Positions 17,416-27,316 of a stretch of 35,438 nt of DNA are shown one piece after another. Every line of letters starts with the position of its first letter. Within the stretch, counting starts at the first letter, position 1. The notes beneath the pieces were generated by a model. That model was given only the letters and a program-made list of their open reading frames with translations. It was not told where the DNA came from and ran no database searches. Source of the stretch: Chloroflexota bacterium (lineage in GTDB: Bacteria; Chloroflexota; UBA6077; SHYK01); contig JACQOR010000035.1 in assembly GCA_016202435.1 (NCBI GenBank), positions 1-35,438 of the forward strand. Direction: 5' to 3'. Made by a program: the position numbers and the translations under genes.

Positions 17416-17436
17416 ACCTCCTCGGCCGGGAGTATA
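17416..17436 (-). promoter_or_regulatory. -10 box and Shine-Dalgarno of the small-membrane-protein/pyrF operon
   Basis: Read on the minus strand, TATACT (17436-17431) is followed by AGGAGGT (17422-17416), then 5 nt and CTG. The spacing predicts a short leader. No clear -35 hexamer is present. Confidence 0.55.
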
Positions 17437-17510
17437 GGCGAGTGATACGCCCGACGACCCGTCTTCTTTTGACTCGCGGGCTGCCTACCTAGGAGCGTTT
17501 CCCAATCCCC

Positions 17511-17546
17511 TATACTCGGCTGACGGCACGCCTGACGCCCAAGGAG
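17511..17546 (+). promoter_or_regulatory. -10 box and Shine-Dalgarno of secD
   Basis: TATACT at 17511-17516, within the 10-mer CTATACTCGG also seen before the GT2 gene. AAGGAG follows at 17541-17546. The -35 is not evident. The Shine-Dalgarno site is 6 nt from an in-frame ACG at 17553. Confidence 0.5.
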
Positions 17547-17552
17547 ACGCAT

Positions 17553-18950
17553 ACGAACGACCGCCACAACAACCTTTTCTTGCTGTTTGTCGCGGTCCTG
17601 GGAGTCTCGTCGATTCTGGTCATCTGGCCGCAGAACCCCTCGACGTATTTTCCGGGCTGGCTGAATCTCCCTGGCAGTGCGGGGATTCACGTTGACTTCT
17701 TCGGATTCAGGTTCGATCGGCAGGGCTTCCGCCTAGGTCTCGATCTCCAGGGCGGCACACACATCGTGCTGCAGGCGGATACGAGTCGTGTTCCGGCGGA
17801 TGGCGACCGCAACGCAGCCGTTGAGGGCGTCAAGACCATCATCGAGCGGCGAATCAACGCCTATGGTGTGGCGGAGCCTATCGTGCAGCGCCAGGGAAGC
17901 GAACGCATCATTGTCGAGCTGCCTGGCGTCCGAAACATCGAGGAGGCCAAAAACCTGATTGGGAAGACAGCCCAACTGGATTTCCGCGAACAGAAACTTG
18001 TTGACGGAGAGGAACAGTGGGTGGTGGCCACGGCGCCTCTCGAAGGTGAGCAAAAGGAGCTGACCGGGGCCTACTTCAAGAAGGCAGAGCTCGGCTTCGA
18101 CCAGGGTAATAAGCCCGAAATCCTCTTCGAGTTCAACGGCGATGGCGCGAAGCTATTCGAGCAGATTACGACTCGTCTCAAGGGTAAGCGGCTAGGGATC
18201 TTTCTCGACAACGAGCCGCTGACAACTCCCACCGTCCAGGAGACCATTCGGGACCGTGGTCGCATCACCGGCACGTTTACCCTCGACGAGGCGCGGAACC
18301 TTGTCATCCAGTTCAATGCAGGCGCCCTTCCCCTACCGGTGACAATTCAGGAGGAGCGGACGGTAGACGCCACCCTCGGCGCGGACTCAGTGCGCAAGAG
18401 TGTCGTCGCTGGCGAGATCGCCCTGGTGGTAGTAGCCCTTTTCATGATCACGTACTACCGCATGCTCGGGGCAGTCGCGGTGAGCGCGCTGCTCGTCTAC
18501 ACGCTGGTCCTGCTCGCAGTCTTCAAACTGGTGCCTGTGACACTCACGCTGGCAGGCATCGCCGGATTCATCCTCTCAATCGGCATGGCGGTGGATGCCA
18601 ACGTGCTGATCTTCGAGCGAATGAAGGAAGAGCTCCGAACGGGCAAACCGGTCGCCTCGGCCATCGAGACGGGTTTCGGGCGGGCTTGGACTGCGATTCG
18701 AGACTCGAACGTCTCGGCTCTGATCACCTGTGCGGTGCTGTACTGGTTCGGATCCAACTTTGGCGCCAGCATTATCATGGGCTTTGCCTTCACCCTGGCA
18801 ATAGGCATCATGCTGAGCATGTTCAGCGCTGTCGCCGTATCCAAGAGCTTGCTTCGCGGGTTGATCGGCAGGCAGGCGACCCTGAACCCCGCGCTTTTCG
18901 GGTTGCCGGTACCCGCGCGGCGGCCGCAGCCCGCCGAGATGGGCTCCTAG
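17553..18950 (+). CDS. secD: Protein translocase subunit SecD
   Basis: SecD, 465 residues from ACG 17553 or 456 from TTG 17580. It has an N-terminal helix, then FRLGLDLQGGTHIVLQAD, the periplasmic P1 region with GVKTIIERRINAYGVAEPIVQRQG, and LPLPVTIQEERTVDATLGADSV. Six membrane helices in total are expected, including the conserved SIGMAVDANVLIFERMKEEL and GFGRAWTAIRDSNVSALIT. With SecF it uses the proton gradient to help release and pull exported proteins through SecYEG. Start choice: the only Shine-Dalgarno site (AAGGAG) serves ACG 17553, giving TNDRHNNLFLLFVAVLG, a natural SecD N-terminus; TTG 17580 has no such site and shortens the helix. Either ACG is used or a base differs from an original ATG. 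Confidence 0.95.
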   Translation, partial: TNDRHNNLFLLFVAVLGVSSILVIWPQNPSTYFPGWLNLPGSAGIHVDFFGFRFDRQGFRLGLDLQGGTHIVLQADTSRVPADGDRNAAVEGVKTIIERRINAYGVAEPIVQRQGSERIIVELPGVRNIEEAKNLIGKTAQLDFREQKLVDGEEQWVVATAPLEGEQKELTGAYFKKAELGFDQGNKPEILFEFNGDGAKLFEQITTRLKGKRLGIFLDNEPLTTPTVQETIRDRGRITGTFTLDEARNLVIQFNAGALPLPVTIQEERTVDATLGADSVRKSVVAGEIALVVVALFMITYYRMLGAVAVSALLVYTLVLLAVFKLVPVTLTLAGIAGFILSIGMAVDANVLIFERMKEELRTGKPVASAIETGFGRAWTAIRDSNVSALITCAVLYWFGSNFGASIIMGFAFTLAIGIMLSMFSAVAVSKSLLRGLIGRQATLNPALFGLPVPARRPQPAEMGS

Positions 18951-18953
18951 TCA

Positions 18954-19910
18954 GTGCCCTACGACCTCGTTGGCAAGCGGTTCGCGTTCCTACTGATCTC
19001 CCTGCTCATGGTCCTCCCAGGGATCTTCTCGCTCATCCTTCCCGGGGGACTCCGTCCCGGAATCGATTTCACCAGTGGCTCCATCATGACCGTTCGTTTC
19101 CAGCGCGACGTCGATCAGCCCTCGGTCCGACAGGTATACGCCGAGATCGGGCTCGACGAGGCCGTCATCCAGAGGGCGGAGGATGGCACCTACATTGTGC
19201 GAACAAAACCGCTGGAAGCGGAGATCGAGGGCAGCGGCCAGGGCGTATCGGGTCGGCAGCGCGTGGAAGACGAATTGACTCGCCGCTTGGGCGCCCTCAC
19301 CGTGCTGAGCTTCGATCAGGTCTCGCCCATCGTCGCCGCCGAGATCGTGCGCAACGCGATCCTCGCCGTGCTGGCCGCCTGCTTGGGCATTCTGCTCTAC
19401 CTCTGGTGGGCGTTCCGTCGAGTCGCCGACGCCTGGCGCTACGGGTTCTGTTCGGCGGTCGCACTCATACATGTAGCCCTCGTGGTCGTCGGGGTCTTCT
19501 CGCTCCTGGGCCGCATCTTCGCGATCGAGCTGGATGCCCTCTTCATCACCGCCATCCTCACTGTGATCGGCTATTCGGTGAATGACACGATCGTAGTATT
19601 CGATCGCGTGCGCGAGAACTCGATCAGGCGGCAGGGAGAAGCGTTTGAAGATATCGTCAACCACGCTCTCATGGAGACGATGGTCCGCTCGCTCAACACC
19701 GGTGTGGCCGTAATGCTGACCATGTTCACTCTGTGGCTCTTCGGCGGCGTCACCCTCAGGAATTTCATGCTCGCGTTGCTCCTGGGCGTGATTGTGGGCT
19801 CCTGGTCCAGCCACTTCTACGCGACGATGCTGCTCGTGGTCTGGGAGAACGGCGAGCTGGGCCGGCTCTTCGGCCGCCGCGCCGCACGGCCGGCTCTCAG
19901 GCGAGCCTAG
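18954..19910 (+). CDS. secF: Protein translocase subunit SecF
   Basis: A 318-residue SecF. It has FLLISLLMVLPGIFSLI, GLRPGIDFTSGSIM, the P1-like domain with VEDELTRRLG, then FDQVSPIVAAEIVRNAILAVLAA. Membrane helices follow with VIGYSVNDTIVVFDRVREN and RSLNTGVAVMLTMFTLWLFGG. It pairs with SecD in the inner membrane. The GTG start lies 3 nt after the secD stop, a standard secDF operon. It is convergent with the guanylyltransferase gene, and the two stop codons share CTAG at 19907-19910. Confidence 0.97.
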   Translation: MPYDLVGKRFAFLLISLLMVLPGIFSLILPGGLRPGIDFTSGSIMTVRFQRDVDQPSVRQVYAEIGLDEAVIQRAEDGTYIVRTKPLEAEIEGSGQGVSGRQRVEDELTRRLGALTVLSFDQVSPIVAAEIVRNAILAVLAACLGILLYLWWAFRRVADAWRYGFCSAVALIHVALVVVGVFSLLGRIFAIELDALFITAILTVIGYSVNDTIVVFDRVRENSIRRQGEAFEDIVNHALMETMVRSLNTGVAVMLTMFTLWLFGGVTLRNFMLALLLGVIVGSWSSHFYATMLLVVWENGELGRLFGRRAARPALRRA

Positions 19911-20983
19911 AGCAGCTTCGCCCGCTTCGGATCCGCCTGCAGACGTTCTATGAGCACCTTGAGCTGCTCTGCCTGGGCGCGCGAGCAGACGAGCAGAGCG
20001 TCCGGCAAGTCGACGATCACCAGGTCCTCGACCCCCAGCGTAAAGATCGGCCGATCTGACCCCCACACCAGGGAGCGCGCCGTCTGGAGAGCCAGCGCGT
20101 CCCCGCGGACTACGTTATCCCCGTCTCCCTTGACGGAGATCTCCCAGACCTCACCCCAGCCACCAATGTCGTTCCAGCCGAAGTCGGCAGGGATCGTCGC
20201 AATCCGGTCCGCTCGCTCCATGATCCCGTAGTCGATTGACTCGACCCGGAGCTGAGGATACTCGCGCACCAGCGCCGCCTCTGCGTCTGCGCCACCAAGG
20301 GCTTCGCCGATGGCAGCCAGATGCGTCTGCATGTCTGGCAATAGCGTCTCGAATGCCTTGCGAATGACGTCAACCCGCCAGATGAAATACCCCGGATTCC
20401 AGACGTAGCCCTGCGCCAAGAACTCCTCCGCGGTGACTCGGTCAGGCTTCTCAACGAAGCGGATGGCACGATGCGCTCGTAGTCCCCTGAATACGCCGAT
20501 CGGGGCACCCACTTGGATGTAGCCTAGCCCCGTGTGCGGTGACGACGGACGGATGCCGAGCGTAACCAGCCAGTCGCCGGAACGCGCCACTTCGAACGCC
20601 GCTGAGAGGCATCGGCGGAAGTCCTCCTCGTCCCCCACTGCGTGGTCAGAGTGAAGCGATGCCATAGTTGCGGATGGGTCGCGGTGGGTGATCCACTGCA
20701 CTGCCAGGCCGATGGCCGCCGCGGTTCCCCGTCGAACCGGTTCCACCAGGATGTTTCCCCTCGGCAGTTCGGGGAGTTGTTCGCGCAGTTGATCCGCATG
20801 GCTCGCCTCGGTCACTATGACAATCCGCTCGTGGGGAACGAGAGGCAGAACTCTGTCCACGGTCGCTTGTACGAGGGATCGGCTGCCCACGAGCTGCAAT
20901 AGCTGCTTGGGTCGATGCGAACGGCTAAGTGGCCAAAGCCGCGTGCCGCTCCCGCCAGCCAAGATGGCAACGTACTCGCTCAA
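19907..20983 (-). CDS. manC: Mannose-1-phosphate guanylyltransferase
   Basis: A 358-residue GDP-mannose pyrophosphorylase without the C-terminal isomerase half of bifunctional enzymes. Motifs are VAILAGGSGTRLWPLSRSHRPKQLL for nucleotide binding, EPVRRGTAAAIGLA, FVEKPDRVTAEEFLAQGYVWNPGYFIWR for sugar binding, and GWNDIGGWGEVWEI. It makes GDP-mannose from mannose-1-phosphate and GTP. TTG is the only possible start, because a TGA lies two codons upstream in frame. It begins 13 nt after the epimerase stop. The product would feed the GT2 at 6.1 kb (inference). The symbol follows the ManC/RfbM family. Confidence 0.92.
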   Translation of the reverse strand: MSEYVAILAGGSGTRLWPLSRSHRPKQLLQLVGSRSLVQATVDRVLPLVPHERIVIVTEASHADQLREQLPELPRGNILVEPVRRGTAAAIGLAVQWITHRDPSATMASLHSDHAVGDEEDFRRCLSAAFEVARSGDWLVTLGIRPSSPHTGLGYIQVGAPIGVFRGLRAHRAIRFVEKPDRVTAEEFLAQGYVWNPGYFIWRVDVIRKAFETLLPDMQTHLAAIGEALGGADAEAALVREYPQLRVESIDYGIMERADRIATIPADFGWNDIGGWGEVWEISVKGDGDNVVRGDALALQTARSLVWGSDRPIFTLGVEDLVIVDLPDALLVCSRAQAEQLKVLIERLQADPKRAKLL

Positions 20984-20996
20984 ACGTCATCCAAAC

Positions 20997-22040
20997 TTAG
21001 CCGCCCCCGGAACGAGCGGACGAATCGGCGGGCCTTTCGGGCGGGGCCGTCGCGCTGGGAATTGGCTGCGAAGCGATCCAGTCCACCGTCGCCCTTAGAC
21101 CGTCGTCAAGAGCGGTTTCCGCGCGCCAGCCAAGCTCCGCCTGCGCACGTCCCGCGTCCAGGGCAATGCGATAGACCTCACCCGGGCGCGCCGGTGCATA
21201 GTTCGGCGCATCCTCGAACCCCGTCAGCACCTGGAGCCTTTCGTATACCTGGTTGACTGTCACCCAGGCTCCTGTGCCAAGGTTCAGCACCTGACCGCTT
21301 CCCCGGTCCAGAGCGGACATATTGGCGTGCGCGACGTCCCTGACGAAAACGAAGTCTCGGGCCTGATCGCCGTCACCGAAAATCGTCGGCTGCCGACCAG
21401 CCAGCATCATCCTCGCGAAGAGCGCTATGACCTGGCCTTCCTCCGTATAGGGGTGCTGCCGAGGCCCGTAGACGTTGGGGTACCTCAAGATCGTGTATTC
21501 GAGACCGTAGGTTCGCCCGAACATTCGCAGGTATTCCTCGCCCGCCAGCTTTGATGCGGCGTATGGGCTGACCGGGCGAGCGGGATCATCTTCGCGGCAG
21601 GGCGTGTGCTCCGGATCGCCATAAATCGCGCCACCACTCGAGATGAAAATGACCTTGCGGACCTTTGCTCTCACCGCCGCGTCCAGCAGCGCGACGGTTC
21701 CCATGACGTTGGTGCGGGCGTCCCTCACGGGATCGCGCACCGACTCAAAGACATCCGCGTGCGCCGCGTGATGATCGATCAGTTCCGGATGGAAGTCAGC
21801 GACAAACTGCGCGACGGACGGGTCCAAAAGATCGGCCTCGACGAGGTGGGCGCCTTCTGGGACGTTCCGACGCTGGCCGGTAGAGAAATTATCGACGACG
21901 GCGACCTCATGGCCGGCGCTCAGAAAGGCGTCAGCGACATGCGACCCAATGAAGCCGGCACCGCCAGTGACCAGAATCCTCAAGGTCAGCCCACCGGGCC
22001 CATCTGGATGGGCGGAAACGATCGGCCCCTGGTCCACCAT
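20997..22040 (-). CDS. NAD-dependent sugar-nucleotide epimerase (GalE-like SDR)
   Basis: A 347-residue extended short-chain dehydrogenase. The Rossmann motif is ILVTGGAGFIGSHVADAF. HHAAHADVFESVRDP and the catalytic SSGGAIYG followed by SPYAASKLAGEEYL (Ser, Tyr, Lys) are all present. PNVYGPRQHPYTEEGQVIALFARMMLAG and FGDGDQARDFVFVRDVA match UDP-glucose 4-epimerase/UDP-glucuronate-type enzymes. The exact substrate is not resolved. ATG 22040 gives about 20 residues before the conserved start; TTG 21983 (RILVTGG) is an alternative. The Ser/Pro/Gly-rich tail after residue 325 is unstructured. It lies directly before manC, supporting a role in surface sugar precursors. Confidence 0.9.
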   Translation of the reverse strand: MVDQGPIVSAHPDGPGGLTLRILVTGGAGFIGSHVADAFLSAGHEVAVVDNFSTGQRRNVPEGAHLVEADLLDPSVAQFVADFHPELIDHHAAHADVFESVRDPVRDARTNVMGTVALLDAAVRAKVRKVIFISSGGAIYGDPEHTPCREDDPARPVSPYAASKLAGEEYLRMFGRTYGLEYTILRYPNVYGPRQHPYTEEGQVIALFARMMLAGRQPTIFGDGDQARDFVFVRDVAHANMSALDRGSGQVLNLGTGAWVTVNQVYERLQVLTGFEDAPNYAPARPGEVYRIALDAGRAQAELGWRAETALDDGLRATVDWIASQPIPSATAPPERPADSSARSGGG

Positions 22041-22159
22041 GGGTCACCAGATTCGCGGTGCCCCTCCAGATGGCGGTTCACGCTGAGGCCGCTTCAGGCA
22101 GACGACGCATTTGCGACCCCGAGTTGCCTGCCCTTCACCTCATTCAGGATGGCCAGGCC

Positions 22160-23815
22160 TTAGCTGCTGGCGCGTGTTTCGGAGCCGATCGCCGGAGCTG
22201 GATCCAGGCACGCACCAACAAACCCCAGGAACAGCGGGTGAGGTCGGTGGGGCCGGGATCGAAACTCGGGATGGAACTGACTTCCCAGCATCCAGGGGTG
22301 GCCCTCCACCTCCGCGATCTCCACGAGCCTTCCGTCAGGGGAGAGTCCGCTAAGGCGCATTCCCGCCCGCTCGAAGGCGAGACGATATTCGTTGTTGAAC
22401 TCGTAGCGGTGGCGGTGGCGCTCGAACAGTATGTGCTCGCCATATGCCTCGATGGCACGCGTCCCAGGCTGGAGTTGGCATGGGTACAGGCCCAACCGCA
22501 TCGTCCCCCCTTTGTCCGGCAGGTCCCGCTGCTCGGGAAGGAGGTCAATCACCGGATGCGGGCTAAACATACTGAACTCCGTGCTGTTCGCGTCCTCCAG
22601 TCCCAGCACATGTCTTGCGAACTCAATGACCATGATCTGCATGCCCAGGCAGAGGCCCAGGTAGGGAACGCTCCGCTCCCGAGCGAACTGCGCCGCCTTG
22701 ATCATGCCTTCAATGCCACGACCGCCAAATCCTCCAGGCACAAGGATTCCTTGGAGACCTTCCAGCAGCGCCTCACCGCCCTCGGCTTCCAAAGCCTGAG
22801 AATCGATCCACTCGATTTCGACTTTCCGGTGATGGGCCCAGCCCGCATGGTACAGGGCCTCCCGGACGCTGATATAAGCGTCGCGAAGCTCGACGTACTT
22901 ACCGACCAGGCCGACGCGGACCGTCTCCGAGGATCCCTGGATACGTCCCACCATCTCTCGCCACTCATCGAGGTCGGGCTCTTCGGCTGCCAGGTGGAGA
23001 CGCTCCACAACGTAGTTGCCGAATTCGGCATCTTCAAACACTAGCGGCACCTGGTAGATGCTGCTCACCGTGTGTAGCGGCACCACAGCGCGGCGATCTA
23101 CGTCGCAGAAGAGGGCGATCTTGTCGATCAACTCAGGCGGGACCGGCTGGTCGGACCGGCACACGATCGCGTCCGGCTGGATGCCGATGCTCCGCAACTC
23201 TTTGACACTGTGCTGGGTTGGCTTGGTCTTCAATTCGTCTGAGGCCGCGATGTAGGGCAGTAGCGTCACGTGAATGTAAAACGTGTTCTCCCTGCCCAGA
23301 TCGAGGTGCATCTGGCGTACGGCCTCTAGAAAAGGGAGACACTCGATGTCGCCCACCGTGCCGCCCACTTCCACGATGACCACCTCTGCACCGCTCTGGC
23401 GCCCTGCTCGCCCAATACGGTCCTTGATCTCGTTAGTAATGTGGGGAATGACCTGGATGGTGCCTCCCAGGAAATCCCCATGACGCTCGCGGGCGATCAC
23501 CGCGGAGTAAACTTGGCCGGTCGTCACGCTCGAGACCCGTGAGAGATTCACGTCAATGAACCGCTCATAGTGGCCGAGATCCATGTCCGTCTCCGCACCG
23601 TCGTCGGTCACGAAAACTTCTCCGTGCTGGTAAGGGTTCATCGTTCCGGGATCCACGTTGATGTACGGGTCCAGCTTGATGACGGACACCCGAATGCCAC
23701 GGCCCTTCAAGAGTCTTCCAATCGACGCCGCCGTAATGCCTTTTCCGATACCCGATACGACCCCGCCGCTAACGAATATGTGCTTGGCCAAGTCCTTATC
23801 CAATCCTTTGCCCAA
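22160..23815 (-). CDS. pyrG: CTP synthase
   Basis: A 551-residue CTP synthase of standard length. The synthetase half starts [23 protein letters not shown] (P-loop), with [40 protein letters not shown]. The C-terminal class I glutamine amidotransferase half has [11 protein letters not shown], the nucleophile Cys in GLCLGMQ, and the His/Glu of HPEF. It converts UTP to CTP using glutamine and ATP. Start is uncertain: TTG 23815 overlaps DUF554 by 20 nt, while TTG 23803 and TTG 23791 would both still leave the conserved region intact. The start of this gene overlaps or abuts the DUF554 stop, so they are co-transcribed. Confidence 0.97.
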   Translation of the reverse strand: MGKGLDKDLAKHIFVSGGVVSGIGKGITAASIGRLLKGRGIRVSVIKLDPYINVDPGTMNPYQHGEVFVTDDGAETDMDLGHYERFIDVNLSRVSSVTTGQVYSAVIARERHGDFLGGTIQVIPHITNEIKDRIGRAGRQSGAEVVIVEVGGTVGDIECLPFLEAVRQMHLDLGRENTFYIHVTLLPYIAASDELKTKPTQHSVKELRSIGIQPDAIVCRSDQPVPPELIDKIALFCDVDRRAVVPLHTVSSIYQVPLVFEDAEFGNYVVERLHLAAEEPDLDEWREMVGRIQGSSETVRVGLVGKYVELRDAYISVREALYHAGWAHHRKVEIEWIDSQALEAEGGEALLEGLQGILVPGGFGGRGIEGMIKAAQFARERSVPYLGLCLGMQIMVIEFARHVLGLEDANSTEFSMFSPHPVIDLLPEQRDLPDKGGTMRLGLYPCQLQPGTRAIEAYGEHILFERHRHRYEFNNEYRLAFERAGMRLSGLSPDGRLVEIAEVEGHPWMLGSQFHPEFRSRPHRPHPLFLGFVGACLDPAPAIGSETRASS

Positions 23816-24542
23816 AGAGGGCTGTCAGCGCCGGCGCCAGAATCAGAGCCGGCAACAAATTCTCAACAGAGATCCTTGTTACCTGAAGGATATTCAATCC
23901 GAGACCCAGAATCAGCAGCCCACCCACCGCGGTCATTTCGCCGATCATCTCATCGGTCAGCAACTCTCCCGCGAGCCCTGCACCCAAGGTGAGCGTTCCC
24001 TGGAACACGAGAACAGTTCCGGCCGCAAAGATGACACCCCAGCCGAGTGTCGACGCCAAAACGGCTGACATTACCCCGTCCAATGTTGCCTTGATCGCCA
24101 GCGTTTCATAAGCGCCCGTCAGCCCGTCCTGAATCGATCCAAGGATGGTCAGCGGTCCGACGCAGAAGATGAGGCTGGCAGTGACGAATCCTCGGCTGAT
24201 CGATGACCCGTCACGATCGGCATTCCGAAGCTCGTCGGTCGGGACTCGGTCAGCCATCCAGCGACTAACGGCGGCTCCCAGGCCTTGCACTGCTGTTTCG
24301 ATCCGCAGCGTCTCCCCGAGGACGGCGCCCAGCACGACGCTCCCGAGAAGGACGAGGACATTGGCCGTGTCTATGGCGCCCTGCAGGCCAATCACGATGG
24401 TGACCAGCCCGATCGTCTGGAGAAGCAGCGACCGAATGCGAGCCGGGAACCGCGGGCCAACAACTGCCCCGATAGTTGCGCCGAGCAGCACCGTACCGGT
24501 GTTGATCAGCGTCCCCGTCAAAGGTCCTCCGCCTGGCACCAA
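23796..24542 (-). CDS. DUF554 family membrane protein
   Basis: A 248-residue protein with about seven hydrophobic helices. [22 protein letters not shown] at the N-terminus and [32 protein letters not shown] and [15 protein letters not shown] match DUF554 (YdfK-like) inner-membrane proteins of unknown function. TTG 24521 (LTGTLINTG) has GGAGG just upstream and is a better match to the family start than TTG 24542; the spacing is short, so both are possible. It lies between tmk and pyrG on the same strand. No transport substrate can be assigned. Confidence 0.88.
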   Translation of the reverse strand: MVPGGGPLTGTLINTGTVLLGATIGAVVGPRFPARIRSLLLQTIGLVTIVIGLQGAIDTANVLVLLGSVVLGAVLGETLRIETAVQGLGAAVSRWMADRVPTDELRNADRDGSSISRGFVTASLIFCVGPLTILGSIQDGLTGAYETLAIKATLDGVMSAVLASTLGWGVIFAAGTVLVFQGTLTLGAGLAGELLTDEMIGEMTAVGGLLILGLGLNILQVTRISVENLLPALILAPALTALFGQRIG

Positions 24543-24651
24543 GCTCGGGCCGATTGTAGCAACCGCCTATCTCCTGGACGCTCGCTCTGACCGCCTGGGT
24601 GTCACCCTGGGCGCCGAGCGGACCGCCGACTCTTGGGGCCCGCCCGCTCCC

Positions 24652-25326
24652 TCAGCGTTCTCTCACGAGCGCAGTTTCAACCACCGACCAAAGCTCCGCT
24701 GCCACCTCTTCGCTCGATCTTGTCGCGTCCACAACCACCCATCGCTCCGGTTCTGCCCTGGCCATGCGCCCATATGCCTCCCGGACCCGTCCATGGAAAG
24801 CGATTGCCTCGTCCTCGAACCGGTTCCAGTCCTGGCTCAGATGGAGCTCCTCAAAGAAGCTCGTCTGTCCAGCCACCGCCGCGGCTCCTGCCGCGCGGTT
24901 GCGATGGATTCCGACTTCTGGCGGGACATCGAGGAGCATGGTGAGGTCCGGTCGCAGGCCCCCGGTGGCGATGGCAATCAACGTCTGAAGCTGCGCCTCC
25001 GGAAGGCCCCGGCCCGCGCCCTGGTATGCGAGGGTGGAATCGGCGAAACGATCGGCCACGACGACGACGCCCCTGGATAGAGCCGGACGGATTACCTCGG
25101 TGACTAGTTGGGCCCGACAGGCGGAAAAAAGCAGTGCCTCTGCCCAAGGATCAATGGACGTCCAGCCACGGCCCACCAAGAGCGCGCGAACATGCACCCC
25201 GAGGTCTGTCCCGCCGGGCTCGTGGACCAAGAGGGCATCGCGCCCCGCTTCCTTGAGTCGTCGCAGGAGCTGCTCAGCCTGTGTCGTCTTGCCGCCGCCA
25301 TCCGGGCCCTCGAGACTCACGAACAC
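24652..25326 (-). CDS. tmk: Thymidylate kinase
   Basis: A 224-residue dTMP kinase. It has FVSLEGPDGGGKTTQAEQL (P-loop), VHEPGGTDLG for dTMP contact, DRFADSTLAYQGAGRGL (the DR[FY] motif), and LTMLLDVPPEVGIHRNR before the lid region. It phosphorylates dTMP to dTDP. The start is GTG with AAAGGAG 7 nt upstream, a strong ribosome site. It is the first gene of the run tmk-DUF554-pyrG; the 109-nt gap before DUF554 contains no clear terminator. Confidence 0.96.
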   Translation of the reverse strand: MFVSLEGPDGGGKTTQAEQLLRRLKEAGRDALLVHEPGGTDLGVHVRALLVGRGWTSIDPWAEALLFSACRAQLVTEVIRPALSRGVVVVADRFADSTLAYQGAGRGLPEAQLQTLIAIATGGLRPDLTMLLDVPPEVGIHRNRAAGAAAVAGQTSFFEELHLSQDWNRFEDEAIAFHGRVREAYGRMARAEPERWVVVDATRSSEEVAAELWSVVETALVRER

Positions 25327-25475
25327 AGACTAGCTCCTTTGGAAGCGTTTCTCCCCGGAGATGCCCTCTCCGTTTTTGGGCGCAATCAGTGGGGTAGCGC
25401 GCCGATTCCCACCCGCACGGCGCGGATACGATCCGGAGCGAAGCCCGTCGGGGCTCGCACGTAGCAGCCTCAGCA

Positions 25476-25501
25476 AGATAGGCAGGGGGGCGGGCCTACC
25501 T
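25476..25501 (-). terminator. Hairpin after the R3H ATPase gene
   Basis: Read on the minus strand, AGGTAGGC pairs with GCCTATCT (8 bp with one G-U) across a 10-nt C-rich loop, 14 nt after the TAG. The 3' side lacks a U-run, so termination is plausible but not proven. Together with a second weak hairpin near 25437-25460 it fills the 189-nt gap before tmk. Confidence 0.4.
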
Positions 25502-25515
25502 TCACCCATTCTCAG

Positions 25516-27264
25516 CTATGCGTCAGCCGTTGGAAGAATCGTCACCCGGCGATGGGGCTCCTGGCCAACGCTTCGAGAGCCCAGGTTATACCGGTCGGCT
25601 ATTTGATGTTGGAGCCTTCTCAGGTAGGCATTCTGAGGCGCCAGCTCAACGGATTCCTCTTCCTGGTTGAGCACGCGATTCGCGGCGTCCTCCGCCTCCT
25701 GCAGGGCTTCGTTGGCTATTTCGGAGCGCGGCGTCCGAGAGGCTTTGTTGATCCCCTCGTCAATCTGGGCACCCGTGTTGCTGCGCAGGACGTAGATTGG
25801 AATACCGCGAGCCTCCGCATCCAAGAGCGGCTGCGGTTTGCGTCGATAATAGTTCTTTACCGTCATAACAACGTCAGCCTGGTCCACGTCCAATACCACC
25901 ATCGCCGGCGCTCGCTGTTGACGGATGGCGTGCTCCAGCCGCGTTCGATTGACCCCGTAGGCAAACACCCGTACGGGACGACGGCGCTCTTCCTGACCAG
26001 CTTCGTGCGACCCCAACTCCCTGTGTTCGACCTTTTCACGGGCTACTTGCGGCAGCGGAACGGGCGCGTCGAGGTCGCGCTCGTACTCGCGGGGTGCGTA
26101 CCCGAGCGAAAACGCGGGCGACGGAAAAGAGGATAGCTCGTTGTCAAAGCCCCAGATGGGCGCTGTGCGCCGACCACGATCGGTCGGCCGACCCATTGAG
26201 ACGTGGTCGGCACCGGAAGAAACCATCGAAAAGCGCTGGGGCGCGCCACGGGCGACGCGTATTTCGCCGTTGCTGTCGCGATAGCGCAGGGTAGGTGTTA
26301 CCGTTTCTCCTCGGAGACTGGCATCCACAACTCGCGCCACGTTCTCATGGACGGCCACACGCTCCCAGTCCTGAATCTCGACCAGAACGTCGAACGTGGG
26401 AGGCGCCTTCCGCTCGAGGACGGATTTTTGCGTTCCTCGCCGCCGTGCCTCCTCGTCGCCCAGAGTCACGGTCTGAATTCCGCCGATCAGGTCTGCCAGG
26501 GTCGGATTCATCATCAAGTTCTCAAGTGTGTTTCCGTGCGCCGTGGCAACTAACTGCACGCCGCGCTCGGCGATAGTGCGCGCAGCCGCCGCCTCGAGCT
26601 CAGTCCCGATCTCATCGATCACGATGACTTCCGGCATGTGGTTCTCCACCGCTTCGATCATCACCTGGTGCTGTTGGCTCGGGGTGCGTACCTGCATGCG
26701 GCGCGCCTTACCAATGGCTGGATGTGGAATGTCACCGTCGCCCGCGATCTCGTTGGAGGTGTCCACGACGATCACCCGTTTGCCCAAGTCGTCGGCCAGC
26801 ACGCGCGCCGTCTCCCGCAGCATGGTGGTCTTTCCAACACCCGGCCGGCCCAACAGCAAGATGCTGTGCCCGCTCTCAACAATGTCACGGATGATTGCAA
26901 CGGTCCCAAAAACCGCCCTCCCAACACGGACGGTGAGTCCTACGATACGGCCCGCGCGGTTCCGGATCGCCGAGATGCGGTGCAGCGTCCGCTCAATCCC
27001 AGCTCGGTTGTCGTCACCAAAGCTCCCCACCCGGGTGACAACGTATTGCAGGTCTTCATCCGTGACCGGCTGGTCACTCAGGACCTTTTCGCTGCTGGGG
27101 AAACGGGCCTCTGGCTCTCTGCCTAGGTCGAGAATCACCTCGAGCAAGTCCGGACCGCAGACTTCTCTGATGAGTGTGTCCCGGATGCGGGGAGGCAAAT
27201 CGTCCAGCAAGACGGTGAGATCGTCGACAACGATCTGCTCGCCTGGTCTCTCAACGAATGCCAT
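25516..27264 (-). CDS. R3H-domain AAA ATPase (Ycf45/SpoIIIAA-like)
   Basis: A 582-residue protein from ATG 27264. An N-terminal helical region leads into a secretion-type AAA ATPase core. This has [58 protein letters not shown], Walker [15 protein letters not shown], and [18 protein letters not shown] middle linker (about 335-430) is followed by a segment on nucleic-acid processing lines ([17 protein letters not shown] ... [18 protein letters not shown]). A C-terminal R3H-like module ends [24 protein letters not shown]3H domains bind single-stranded nucleic acid; the molecular role of this family is not established. ATG 27264 was preferred over ATG 27285 because GGAGGT lies just upstream. It is the last gene of a run with pdxS, pdxT and a GNAT-like gene. 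Confidence 0.9.
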   Translation of the reverse strand: MAFVERPGEQIVVDDLTVLLDDLPPRIRDTLIREVCGPDLLEVILDLGREPEARFPSSEKVLSDQPVTDEDLQYVVTRVGSFGDDNRAGIERTLHRISAIRNRAGRIVGLTVRVGRAVFGTVAIIRDIVESGHSILLLGRPGVGKTTMLRETARVLADDLGKRVIVVDTSNEIAGDGDIPHPAIGKARRMQVRTPSQQHQVMIEAVENHMPEVIVIDEIGTELEAAAARTIAERGVQLVATAHGNTLENLMMNPTLADLIGGIQTVTLGDEEARRRGTQKSVLERKAPPTFDVLVEIQDWERVAVHENVARVVDASLRGETVTPTLRYRDSNGEIRVARGAPQRFSMVSSGADHVSMGRPTDRGRRTAPIWGFDNELSSFPSPAFSLGYAPREYERDLDAPVPLPQVAREKVEHRELGSHEAGQEERRRPVRVFAYGVNRTRLEHAIRQQRAPAMVVLDVDQADVVMTVKNYYRRKPQPLLDAEARGIPIYVLRSNTGAQIDEGINKASRTPRSEIANEALQEAEDAANRVLNQEEESVELAPQNAYLRRLQHQIADRYNLGSRSVGQEPHRRVTILPTADA

Positions 27265-27316
27265 GCCACCTCCAAGCGTAGTCATTCAAGAACCGCCAGG
27301 CCTCGGCATGTTCCTT

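Noticed and set aside
18990-20066. 358-residue minus-strand ORF
   Set aside because: It is antisense to secF and runs into manC. Its His/Asp/Glu-rich composition is the usual mirror of membrane-helix codons.
22046-22120. Short minus-strand frame with a CxxC (CVVCLKRPQREPP) just before the epimerase gene
   Set aside because: It has no usable start codon after an in-frame stop and no Shine-Dalgarno site; too short to support as a gene.
22058-23044. 328-residue plus-strand ORF
   Set aside because: It is antisense to pyrG, whose identity is certain.
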